DNA of 64,000 nt from Ophiostoma sp. CBS 140.51 (lineage: Eukaryota > Ascomycota > Sordariomycetes > Ophiostomatales > Ophiostomataceae): NCBI GenBank assembly GCA_029298735.1, contig JANSLP010000115.1, positions 27,037 through 91,036 on the forward strand. Reading direction: 5' to 3'. The position numbers were made by a program, and so were the translations under genes. The notes under the pieces were generated by a model, which ran no database searches, was not told where the DNA came from, and was given only the letters and a program-made list of their open reading frames with translations. This document shows positions 1-9,989 of the stretch, one piece after another (position 1 is the stretch's first letter; each line of letters starts with the position of its first letter).

Positions 1-433
1 TGAGAAAGAGGCGCCGAAAGCAGTGGAAGGTTGGAAGGAGCCAGAGGCAACGCCCGCCAGAGAGAGCTGTCGTCAGGCAAGGTCAGCCTAGCCTAGCACA
101 GCAAGAGAGAACAGTCTCGACAGCGTGAGGGAAGCAAGAAGTGGCAGAATCGACGCTAGTCTTTTTACAGAAAGCGGTGAGGCGTGCTCCTGTGCACGGG
201 CCATGCAGCCATGTTTTGCAGCGCCCGCCAAGTTTGTTAGTGTTTGTTTACTTTGTTTTGCCCTGTATTACGGGGGTGTGGCCTTGAACCACAGCTTTCA
301 ACCTCTCATCCACATCCAACGCGCTTTCCAACGACGACAAACAATCACGAACACGCTCAGCAATACTCACAACTCTCACCAACTCACCAAAAACTCTTTT
401 ACGACTTACTATCTTACATACAATACCTTCAAA
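1..433 (+). other. 5' leader and promoter region of the borealin-like gene
   Basis: No protein-like frame is visible. The last 150 bases are rich in C and A with a low G content (runs such as CAACTCTCACC), which is typical of a fungal 5' untranslated region leading into the ATG at 434. An upstream in-frame open stretch exists but has no conserved-looking sequence. The window edge cuts the upstream region. Confidence 0.5.
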
Positions 434-1788
434 ATGCCTCCTCGCGGTAGAAAGAGAAAGTCGGACCAGTCCGTCGCGTCCGAGGTCGACGACGCGCCGA
501 ATATGATCGCGACAACAACCACAACCACGACGACAACGATGGCCACAAAGACGGAAGAGAGCCCAAGCAAGCGGCAGAAAGTGGGCGTTACGATTGCCCA
601 GAAGCAGGCTCTCGTCGACAACCTCCAGCTCGAGGGTGAGTATCATATTAGGGATAGAGTCAACAAAGGCGTCGAACGACAAAGATGATATCAATCTAAC
701 AACAATAACAGTGACCGAACGTGCACGAAAGCTGCGCGCCCAGTACAACCTCCAGGCACAAGGACTACGGACGCGAATTGAAATACGCGTCAACCGTATC
801 CCCATGGCCCTCCGAAAGCTCAAGATGGGCGATCTCCTCCTCAAGCACTCGACCGATCAGCAGATGCCCGTTGCATCAAAGCAGGCCACAGCGGCAGGCC
901 GGGCACCACCTCCAGTTCCTGAGAAAGACTTCAACCAGGCACGGTCGGTTGTTTCTCGCGCAGAGTCTCGTGCGGCTCAAACAGCTGTCAACCGTCCCCT
1001 CAAGCGCCTCAGGTATGTCCAGAGTGCATCGTACATGCCTATCTTACGACTGCTAACAACATCTCCCCAGTGACCAATTGGCCAGCGGCGACAAGGAGAA
1101 CCAGAACTCGCACCTCGACAACCCTAAGAAGCGCCAGCGGGGCGCGCCCGGCACGTCACACGGCACCCAGCCCGGTCAGATTCTGTCGCCAGCCTCGTCC
1201 AACTCCCGCATGAACCCTCGTGACCGCGAACGCGGTGCACCACCTCCGTCATCACCCGCAAAGTCGTTCATTGCCCGACCCATGTCACCCACAAAGCAGG
1301 CATCCGCGACGAATCTGATCAGCTCCATGGTGGAGAAGGCGCGTGCCACGCGTGCTGCCACTACACGGAAGCCGACGACATCCTCCACTGCCAGCTCAGC
1401 TGCAGGCGGTGCCACAGCAACAGCCGCTCGGACACGTGGTCGGGGAGCCGCATCAGGGACAACAGCGGCCCCTGCCTCTCGGTCGGCCGCCGCAGCCGCA
1501 GCACGGAACGCCAGAAGAATTAGTGGTATCAGCGAGTCCAGCGATGCGAGCACGTCAACAGTGGTGCGCAAGGTCGGCCGGCCAGCTGCCAGCACAACAG
1601 CCTCTACGGCGCGGAAAGTGACCGGCACGACTGCCGCGGCAACGAAGAAGACGGTCATGAGCTCGATCAAGAAGGGCGTGACCAGTGCTACGACGAAGAG
1701 AGCCGCTGCTACCAAGGCAGCGGCACCCACCGCCGCTACAGCCTCGGCAACAACTCGCTCGGGTAGAGTCCTGCGAAAAAGAGATTGA
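434..1788 (+). CDS. Borealin/Nbl1-type chromosomal passenger complex subunit
   Basis: Three exons (434-635, 712-1012, 1071-1788) give 406 residues. Residues about 57-115 match the borealin/Nbl1 N-terminal domain: an N-terminal KQALVDNLQLE segment continues across the first intron into TERARKLRAQYNLQAQGLR and TRIEIRVNRIPMALRKLKMG. In the family this helix joins the INCENP-survivin three-helix bundle that places Aurora B kinase at centromeres and the spindle midzone. The remainder is low-complexity, rich in Ala, Thr, Ser, Arg and Lys, basic, and ends in SGRVLRKRD. This suits a disordered DNA- or nucleosome-binding tail (inference). Residues 28-36 are a run of nine threonines. The domain crosses an intron and all phases fit. 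The gene converges on Tma22 with about 300 bp between stop codons. Confidence 0.87.
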
Positions 1789-2086
1789 TGACAAGGCTCG
1801 AAGGGTGGAAGTATGAGACGGCATGGAATGTCTCGATTGGGTTTTTTGGGAACGAACGGCATATTTGGGACTTTTGTTTGCTTTTCGACACGGCGTTTTT
1901 GTGTTCACAACAGGTTGTCTTGCTATCATATGATCCAGCACAAACTACACGTATGCGTGCGTGCGTATTTATTTTACTTGAAACGCTGGTTTTTTTATTC
2001 AAATTCTGACCAGTAACGTATAATATAAAAAGTGAAACTCAAGAAGTACTCCGTACTCATGAAGGCATCCTGAATTGCTAGTGTCG

Positions 2087-2964
2087 CTACTGCTGTGGTA
2101 CTGCGTTGGCGGCTGCCGCTGCCGCTGCCGCGGCGGCCTTCTTCTTTGCCTTCTCGTCGACAAACTCAATGTTGTCCTCGGGAATCTCCTTGTACTTGTC
2201 GAGCAGGTACTCCTCAATCTCGGGGCTCACGTCGCCCTGCACCACAATCTCCTCGCCACCGCTCGCCATTTTTGTGACAGAGGAGCCAGTAGCAAACTTC
2301 TTGCCAAACTCCTTGGCCATCTTCTTCAGATCCAGGCCGAACGCCTCCAGACCCGACACGGAGGTAATGTGCTTCCGCTTATTGCGCTCAATGCGCTTGA
2401 TCGTGACCACGCTCTTGGCCAGCAGGTTTGCCTGCTTCTTGTCGGCAGCCTCGGCCTTGGCCGTCTTCTTCTGTGCGTCCTTGGCGGCACGCTTCTGGGC
2501 GTCGAGCGAGAGGGCAGCCGTTGCCGCTTCAAGAGCTTCTATTGAGGAGGTGGGTGGTTAGCCAGCGACATATAAAAAGGGCTACATCTCACCAACCACG
2601 CAGCATACCTTGTGACCAGATTCTGCCGTAGAGCTCTGGGTTGTTCTTCTCTAGCCACTCTTGGCACTTCTTTGCGGTGCCGCCGTACTCGCAGTACTAT
2701 TCATTGTTATGTCAGTATTTTCTCGATGCTATTGTATCCCTTCGGATGGATGTCTGGGTTAGGAAAAGGTTGGTATACGGCGTACCTCAGGGGGCATTGT
2801 GCACACTATAATTGGGTGACATGTCAACATTCAACTTCTGCATAGAAAAGGTAGGGGAAACAAGGCTGCAAAGAACCTGTAACTCGGAAAGGATGCGTAC
2901 CTCCGCAGTAGAAGACATGGCGGCCCTGGGGCTCGAGGACTTCAACTGTCTCTGTATCTGCCAT
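2087..2964 (-). CDS. TMA22: Translation machinery-associated protein Tma22 (DENR/DRP1 family, SUI1 domain)
   Basis: Four exons on the minus strand (2901-2964, 2786-2805, 2609-2696, 2087-2538) give 207 residues, and every phase closes. The N-terminus carries the DENR cysteine cluster (YCG, then VCTMPPE, then YCEYGG), which in the family binds zinc and contacts Tma20/MCT-1. The C-terminal half, from about residue 100, is a SUI1/eIF1 fold beginning VVTIKRIERNKRKHITSVSG. In yeast and mammals the Tma20-Tma22 dimer recycles post-termination 40S subunits and affects reinitiation. The second exon is only 20 bases long and supplies VCTMPPE. Its skipping would shift the frame. The protein ends in an alanine run followed by NAVPQQ. 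Start chosen because MADTETVEVLEPQGRHVFYC fits the family and no longer frame exists. Confidence 0.95.
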
Positions 2965-5689
2965 GTTGTCGGTTGTGGGGTGATGTGAGGGAGGTAAGGA
3001 GTAGGCGAGGCCGAGCCGTCACAGACAAGACGCGTGGTATGTCGACGTCACGAAAAAAGCTGTATCGTGTGGAGGAAGAAATGCGCCGGAATCGACAATC
3101 GTCTAGTTCGCAATGGGTGAGCCACTAAAGGTAATCGCTGCCGGATATTGCTATCGTCATCAATATGTAGGAGCGCGTATGGTGGGCGCTTGTCGTACTG
3201 GTTCGGCGCTGCCTTGTCGTCGGTATTGTCTCTATTTCGAGGTCGGAAGTTCTGGTGATGCGTTTTCGCCGGCTTAACGAAAAGAGAGCTTCTTAGTTAG
3301 TATCGGCGCGTGATACAGGCTTTTTCCGTGCCCTGGCAGAACGCCTAACAAAAGGTCTTCCTTACTTTGTCTTTTTGCCCCTCCTTTTGCTTTTCGCCGC
3401 CAAACAAAGCTCTTGCCTGGCGGGGTAACTACAGTGTGCTTTGTGCTGGTGACGGGCCAGCCAATTTGGAGCTTAGCCCGCCGTGGGGTGCGCAGAACAG
3501 CGCCAGAAACTATGGGCGATTCGCGGGAAGGTGCCAGGGACATGGAGGAACCCGGAGCCAGAGGTGGTACTTTAGTCGTTTAATTAAATAGTAGCGACTA
3601 GAAGTACCGCTTTTCCCCTGTAAATCCAGAGCATTGGAACTATTACCCAAAACGGAAGCAACGATATATTGTCAACACTTTCACAGCGCTTACGCCTCGA
3701 TCTTTCCTTCCTTACCCATTCTCAGCCCTTGTCCGTCCTAACATCACGACGTCCTCGAGATTATTCTTTCAACAATCACACCCAGCACGGTCCAACTACC
3801 GCCCACCCTGAATTTTGACCCTGGATGGCGGTACGCCCCTTTTTATTGTCCGATCGTTTTTCCTTCAACCTATTTATTTTGCTAGTGCGATCAGCGTGAT
3901 ATTGGCAATAGTCGGCTCTTGGAAGGTGGCTCTCGACAGATTTCATTTCCCAAAGCCTCGTCTCCGCCGACGACGAGAGGGCTCTGCAAATGGCCTCTCA
4001 TCAACTGCCAAGCTCTGTCGCGTGACAGAATCTTTTTCTTCTTGCGCTGATGAATCCGCGCATCGAGTCTACGACGCGTCCAGGTGTCGCGCCATGGAGA
4101 CTCGAGTGGCAAGCAGATGTGCAATCGGCGGCTGACAACCAAACGACAACACAACCTACCCCAATCCGAAGCAAACAAACGTCAAATAAGTATCAAGATG
4201 TCGTTTTGCATTGTCATCTTGGCTTTTGTTTCGTTTTTTTTTCTGCTTCGCAATCATTTTGTTTTATGCTTTATGCAGGTCGCTTTATGCACTGCCATCT
4301 ACTGTTTACTTACGATATTTTCCGCATCATCGGAATAAATTCATTGCCTCAAACTCTAATTGCTAACAAGACGTCGTCAAAGACAAGACATCTCATTCAC
4401 AGCCATCTGCATCCACAGCCCGTGCGTAATTGGCTGGCCGTGCAACAACCAACAGCCCTCGCCGCCCTCCAGAACAACATCCCGGCGGCTCGCTGCTCGA
4501 ATTTAAGCGCCCAGGCGTCCACACACACAAATGTCATTGGCCCGCTGATCTGCAGCCAGGGTGTTGTTTGCTTCCCACCCTCGACTCTCCTCGACCACCG
4601 TCACCAAGAAACATCCAAACAATCCCGGCCCGTCTCACTCTAGCGCGGCCTTTGTGTTTCCTGGTTGGCGCGCGCCATCCCGCCATGCACTCAGAAAGCC
4701 CACCTTTCTTTGCCCATGTTGTTGCCTTTTGTCGCTTCGTCGTCTCTGGGTTTAAATGAACTCCGCATCTTTGCGAGCTGATTGGGCATCATCGTCGAAC
4801 CAAGCCAAAAGCCATTAAGCAGAGAGCGGTCTCCATGGCCCTTTTGGGAACCTAATGGGGGCGAACGCAACCCGATCCAGCGAATTGGCAACCCTGGCCA
4901 CCCTCCAGGGCGTTATCGAGGAAACAAGCAGCCACCGCTTTCGTCAGGCAAGGGGAGCCACATTATGAATCAAGCAGGCAGAATGAGATGAGGGCTCGTG
5001 AGGGAGGGGGAAGACGGAGAGAGAGAGAGACGGACGAGAGGCTGCAGATGTCGAATGCCATACAGTCACACGCAACCGTCACAAGCGTGGAGAGAGGACG
5101 TCCTCGAAAACGCAGCAAAGTTGCTTGCTCCGCGCGTGCTAGCCGCTGGCTTTGGATACTGCGTGCTGCCACTTACCATGCGATGCGCAGCGGACCGTCT
5201 CAACCCATGCCATGCAGCTCGTCATAGTCATCTTTGGCCCCCATCGTCCCCCTCCCTTGTTCTTCACACTTTCCCCTCCCCGGCTTCGGGTTGAATGCCG
5301 TAGCTATTTTTGTCTCAGGCTGCTTGGATGGCCTGGCCCCTTCGTCCTTTTGCATTTCTTGTCCATCCAAATCCTATAACCACCCCCATGGCCGCCCTTC
5401 AGCCTTCTCTTCCTTCGAAGATTTTTTGTTCGTTTGTTTCTTTTCCTTTTTCTTCTTTTTTCTCTTCATCTTTTCTTACCGCCCTTTGTGTGCGTGTGCT
5501 ATTTTGTTCCGTTTAGACTTTTCGGCTCGTTGATCGAGACCATCCTATCGTTTGACGTTCCTTTTATTTACTTGTCGCTGGATTCGACATACAACTCACA
5601 CGACGCCGGACGTCTCTTTTGTTAACTGACTGCTTTTTGATTTCTACCATTTCTCTTTTTTATCCTATTTTCTCATTTGTCAGTTCAAC
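2965..5689. other. Divergent intergenic region between Tma22 and the methyltransferase gene
   Basis: About 2.7 kb with no coding sequence I can support. From about 5200 to 5689 the plus strand becomes strongly pyrimidine-rich (long T/C tracts at 5425-5490 and 5620-5680), as in the 5' leader of the downstream gene. A 3' splice-like TTTGTCAG lies just before the ATG at 5690, so a leader intron is possible. A 47-codon two-exon candidate at 3113-3296 was considered and rejected. The GA-rich stretch at 4990-5040 is low complexity. Confidence 0.5.
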
Positions 5690-8600
5690 ATGTCCGACTT
5701 CACAATCGCCACCCACCGCGGTGCTTTGAACCCTGCGCAGGACCGGAGGGCAGAGTACCGCTACCTTAATACTATAATGGAGGAGGCCGACTTCAGCGAT
5801 GCCTCACCCGTCCGCGCCCAGAACTCGATCCCGTTGAAGATTCAGCAGCAACAACTTTACCAGCAGCACCAGCAACGGCTTCACGAAGAGCGCATCCGCG
5901 AGGATCGGCGGCATGGTGACAACGAGGAGCGGGAGCAGAAGGTCGAGATGTGGCTATCTCCCATGAGCGACCACTTCCCCACGCCCCGTGGTTTTCACTT
6001 CCTTTCCGCCCCTATCCTGCCCTCATCACCATCTTCCGCATCCATGGACAACGACGCCGACCTTGACGACGAGTCGTCCCCAGACAGCAACTCTTCATCA
6101 AGCCCATGGCACCACAACGGCAGCGTGTCCACCGACGTGACCGAGTTCGACGACATCTACAACGCCTCTGACGACGACTCGACCACCCGGAAGCGGAAGC
6201 TCCGTGCTTCGGGTATCGGTCGCTACAGCAGTGCTTCTCGCCGCACTTCGTCCGCCATGTCGCGCCTGAGCAGCAGCTCCGAGGAGTCGCGCAAGATGCT
6301 TCCCCAGCTCACCATTCCCAAGCGCCCGACGATCTCTCTCGCAGACCCTGACCCGAAGCTTTGCACGTCACCTATGGCTCCAACTCCGTCTGCTCAGGTC
6401 CCCATGTCGCCCGCCATCATGTCGTTCATGCAGAAGCACCACGCTCTGGATGTCCCCACCGTTTCCGCTCCCCCGTCTCTGGACGGCAGTCTGACTTCCG
6501 AGCAGATGTCCCAGATGTCCGCTCAGATGTCGGCCCCGCCCACTCCCATCATTGGTGCTGCAGACGGCGACGATGAGAACAACAGTGGCTGGGCTGGTGT
6601 CCAGCTGCAGCCCGGTGCTCTCGCCACTCTCCAGTCTCTAGCCCGTTCGGATGCCGGCTCTGTCGCAGACATGAGCCTCGAGCCCGAGCGCGTCATTGAG
6701 CTGCCGACGGAGGAAGAGCAGCAGCCCGTTGCAGAGATGTCTGAGAACCGCTCGCAGCCTCTTCTCAACCTCATCACTTCTGGTCTTCCCCGCCACACCG
6801 TCCCCTTCTCACCCGTTCAGCAGCGCTCGCTTGCTGGCCTGACTCGCCTCGAAATCCCGTCTCCTGGCGGGTTCTTCTCGGGTCTCTCGCCCAGAACCCG
6901 CCACACATGGCACATGCCTGGCATGACGCCCATCGACTCGGCTCACCCACCTACGTCTGGCACTGCTGAGCAGTTTTACAGACTGCCGTGGGCTGATGCG
7001 TCTGCTCCCCCGGTTCCCCGCATCGTGAAGGAGCGGCCACTGCACATGCCGATCTCCGCCGACATGTCCAACTCGCCTGTCGAGCAGTTCATTGAGGCTC
7101 CCATTGTTGAGTCTGAGGATCCCGTCACCGCTGTCCGCGTCCAGAAGACCCCCGTCACTGCCCAGCTCGTGATGCCTGAGCAGGCCCCCGTTGCTCTCTC
7201 CGAGACTGTTGTCGAGCCTGTGGAGGCTGTTGAGCAGGAGGCTATCTCTCCCGTCGAGGAGGTCATTGCCACTGAGATTGTCAACGACTACCTGGCCACT
7301 GACGCTCAGAAGATGCAGCAGATTGCCCTAGGTCACTTGGACCGCACTGAGATGTGGCTCGTCGCCCAGCGTGCCTACCTGAACGGCATCGCTGATCTGA
7401 CTGAGAACGTCGAGGAGATCCCGTCTCCGGCTGAGGCTGAGGAGGAGGAGGCCCCCGAGGTGCCGCCCAAGGACGAGGATCTGAAGGCCGTCGTCAGCAC
7501 TGCCATCACTCGCAAGAAGACTGTTCGCTTCTCTGAGGCGGTCAAGTCTCCTGCGATGCCGCGCACGCTGCCCTCGGCTATGGTCCACCAGGAGTCGGCG
7601 TACTACCGCGCCTTCACTGACTGCATGGTCCGTTCCAGCTTCACCGACATGTTCATCAACCGCCTCCCTCGCTTCGAGGCTCTCCAGGCTCAGCGTCTTC
7701 TCCTGCGCGAGGCCCATCGCAACCAGCTGCTCGGCAAGTACCAACTGACGGTGCTCCCACAGTCCGCCAAGAAGCGCATGAGCGCCAACGTCGTCCGCGG
7801 TGATGACAACCTTTTGGACGATCCCGAGAAGATTCGCGCCGACAAGGAGACCGATGCCCTGAGCCAGATGGCCCTGACCACCTGGCACGTGGCTTCCCAG
7901 AAGCTTCTCAACGGTGGCCGCCTCATCTCGGCACCCGTCCACAAGCGCCTTGCGCGCGTCAGCCGCATGGCCCCCGGCCCCAACGGTGTGAGCCGCGACC
8001 GCGCCCGCATCCTTGACCTCGGTGGCCAGGCTACCTGCGACTGGGCCTGGCACGTCGCCCTGCAGTACCCCAACACCAAGGTCTACAGCGTCACCACCAA
8101 GGCCATCCGCCAGCTGTCCAACGCCAACATCCGCGGCCCTTCCAACCACCGCCAGGTGGCTGTCGAGAAGCTGACCAAACTGCCGTTTGATGACGACCAG
8201 TTCGACCTGGTTCGTGCCTCCGAGCTGTACTCCATCCTCAAGTTTGTCGGCGAGAACGGCGAGGACGAGTGGGAGACCTGCCTGCAGGAGTGCTACCGCG
8301 TCCTCAAGCCCGGTGGTTACATTGAGTTCACCGTTCTCGACTCGGACATTATCAACGCAGGCCCGCTCGGCAACGCAAAGAGCGTCGAGTTCGGCTTTGT
8401 CCTGCAGACCCTGGGCTACGACCCATCGCCGACCAAGATGTTCTTGGGCCGCCTCGACCGTGCCCACTTCACTGATGTACGCCGCGCTTGGACGTGCCTG
8501 CCCGTGGGACCCCGCCCCGAGTCGCTCACCAAGCCGCCCGTCGCCCGCGACTTGACTGGTGCCGTCATCCCGACGGTCCAGCTTGACGCAATGGTCCACG

Positions 8601-8887
8601 GCTCCACTGACAACATTGCCGCCGTGACGGGCCTGGCCGGCAGCTGGAGCTGGGAGCGGTGGCTGCTCCGCGCGGAGATGGAGAAGACGGCTGGTGACCT
8701 GCGTCTGGCCGACACGGTCACTGCTGGCTCGGCCATACGCGAGGCCAGCAAGAGCCTTGATGGCGTGCACGCCATTGTGGAGGAGGGCCGGGCTACCGGT
8801 GCGGCGTGGCGCATGCTGCGCGGCCACGCACGGAAGCCGCGGTCTGAGGTCGGCACGATCAACCTGATGCTGGATATGAGCTGGTAG
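5690..8887 (+). CDS. Large disordered protein with C-terminal SAM-dependent methyltransferase domain
   Basis: A single uninterrupted frame of 1065 residues. The first 550 or so residues are low-complexity: a glutamine-rich stretch (IQQQQLYQQHQQRL), Ser/Pro-rich blocks, acidic patches, and many short SP/TP sites that could be phosphorylated. Residues about 770-905 form a class I (methyltransferase type 11-like) domain. Motif I is ILDLGGQATCDWAWHVAL, then an acidic LPFDDDQFDLVRASELY segment, then VLKPGGYIEFTVLD as the post-motif strand. These are the usual SAM-binding landmarks. The methyl acceptor cannot be read from sequence. The architecture (long disordered arm plus C-terminal methyltransferase) resembles several Pezizomycotina regulators of unknown target. 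LaeA-like nuclear proteins are one possibility but the sequence does not prove it. The long leader upstream suggests regulated expression. Confidence 0.85.
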   Translation: MSDFTIATHRGALNPAQDRRAEYRYLNTIMEEADFSDASPVRAQNSIPLKIQQQQLYQQHQQRLHEERIREDRRHGDNEEREQKVEMWLSPMSDHFPTPRGFHFLSAPILPSSPSSASMDNDADLDDESSPDSNSSSSPWHHNGSVSTDVTEFDDIYNASDDDSTTRKRKLRASGIGRYSSASRRTSSAMSRLSSSSEESRKMLPQLTIPKRPTISLADPDPKLCTSPMAPTPSAQVPMSPAIMSFMQKHHALDVPTVSAPPSLDGSLTSEQMSQMSAQMSAPPTPIIGAADGDDENNSGWAGVQLQPGALATLQSLARSDAGSVADMSLEPERVIELPTEEEQQPVAEMSENRSQPLLNLITSGLPRHTVPFSPVQQRSLAGLTRLEIPSPGGFFSGLSPRTRHTWHMPGMTPIDSAHPPTSGTAEQFYRLPWADASAPPVPRIVKERPLHMPISADMSNSPVEQFIEAPIVESEDPVTAVRVQKTPVTAQLVMPEQAPVALSETVVEPVEAVEQEAISPVEEVIATEIVNDYLATDAQKMQQIALGHLDRTEMWLVAQRAYLNGIADLTENVEEIPSPAEAEEEEAPEVPPKDEDLKAVVSTAITRKKTVRFSEAVKSPAMPRTLPSAMVHQESAYYRAFTDCMVRSSFTDMFINRLPRFEALQAQRLLLREAHRNQLLGKYQLTVLPQSAKKRMSANVVRGDDNLLDDPEKIRADKETDALSQMALTTWHVASQKLLNGGRLISAPVHKRLARVSRMAPGPNGVSRDRARILDLGGQATCDWAWHVALQYPNTKVYSVTTKAIRQLSNANIRGPSNHRQVAVEKLTKLPFDDDQFDLVRASELYSILKFVGENGEDEWETCLQECYRVLKPGGYIEFTVLDSDIINAGPLGNAKSVEFGFVLQTLGYDPSPTKMFLGRLDRAHFTDVRRAWTCLPVGPRPESLTKPPVARDLTGAVIPTVQLDAMVHGSTDNIAAVTGLAGSWSWERWLLRAEMEKTAGDLRLADTVTAGSAIREASKSLDGVHAIVEEGRATGAAWRMLRGHARKPRSEVGTINLMLDMSW

Positions 8888-9989
8888 ACGGGGAGTGTGA
8901 GAATTTGTTTGTTGTTTGTTTTTGGTTTTCTTTTTGCCAAACGTGTTCCCCTTTCTTTTTATTCCCTATGTTTTCTTTTCTTTCCTACCATCATATCGTG
9001 CTTACAACGCATCTTTCCCTTTGTCAGCTTCCTTTTGTCAGACTGGAGAAAATACAGACGGATATTGGTAGTCAATGGGTTCTCTTTTTTTTTTCTTTCA
9101 TCCTTTGGTGCATGTAATATATACCCAGTTATGAGGAAGACACTGGATGAAGTGATGATAGGAGAGGTGAATTTGATATAACTGAAAAACTACATTCTTA
9201 TTATGTTACAAATATTCGACTCTCCTTGATTTGTGAACACTGTCTTAACGAGCTATATGTTCTATTTTGCTTTGTTTCTGTTTCATTTCTTAATATTATT
9301 ATAATCAACTTTTGTTTTTGGAAAGCAAAATCAAAGCCAACTTTGTATTTAAAACAAAAAAAGACAAGCAGCCAAAAAACAGATATAAATTAAACATAGC
9401 CAAAAATTGTTTTCATCAAAGCAGCAGAGTTTATTAAGTCCATAAACGATGTATGGCTATTTATGTATGTATACAAAATGCGCATTTTTGCATTTGCAGG
9501 AACCCCTGCCCATTTGATCATAAGAGTTGGAGATTGTATCACCGTAAAAAGAAAACCCAAAGCCATTATGGCGTCATTGAACCTCTCCAGTTGTAGTGGA
9601 AGGAGAGCCACTTCAAACCAGAGGGCCGAAAAATCAAACCGTTATCCAAAAACGTAAAAAGCAAGCCAGATACAACAAGATATAGAGAAACACCCATGAA
9701 AAAGAAAAAAAATCCAAAAACGGCGTTGAGAGGGTCTGGATATAAAACGGCCAAACAATAACCCACGTATTTTTCTCGTGTCCAACAGGAAGGGACACCT
9801 GGTTTTCGTGTGTTCACTCCCCCTTTTACTCGCCGGATCCAAATCCGGCGCCAAAAAATAAATCAATCAAATCATGAAAATGGAAACCAAAATGCGGAAA
9901 CATATGCAAAAACAAAGGGCATGCAACGTAAATGGCAAAATAAAAATGAAGAGATGGAAACATCAAAACATACTGTATCACATCATGGA
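8888..9989. other. AT-rich convergent 3' intergenic region
   Basis: The stretch between the stop codons of the methyltransferase (plus) and the Zn2Cys6 factor (minus) is clearly richer in A/T than the flanking coding DNA, with T tracts near 8900-9100 and A tracts near 9340-9400 and 9690-9720. These suit 3' untranslated regions and polyadenylation signals of the two convergent genes. No coding or mobile-element sequence is apparent. Confidence 0.5.

Noticed and set aside
3113..3296. Possible 47-residue two-exon gene (MGEPLK then ERVWWALVVLVRR..)
   Set aside because: The intron would be only 40 bases with a weak GTAATC donor, and the peptide shows no family I know.
7328..8827. 499-codon minus-strand frame opposite the methyltransferase gene
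   Set aside because: It is an antisense shadow of a GC-rich coding strand. The plus-strand protein carries a recognisable domain.
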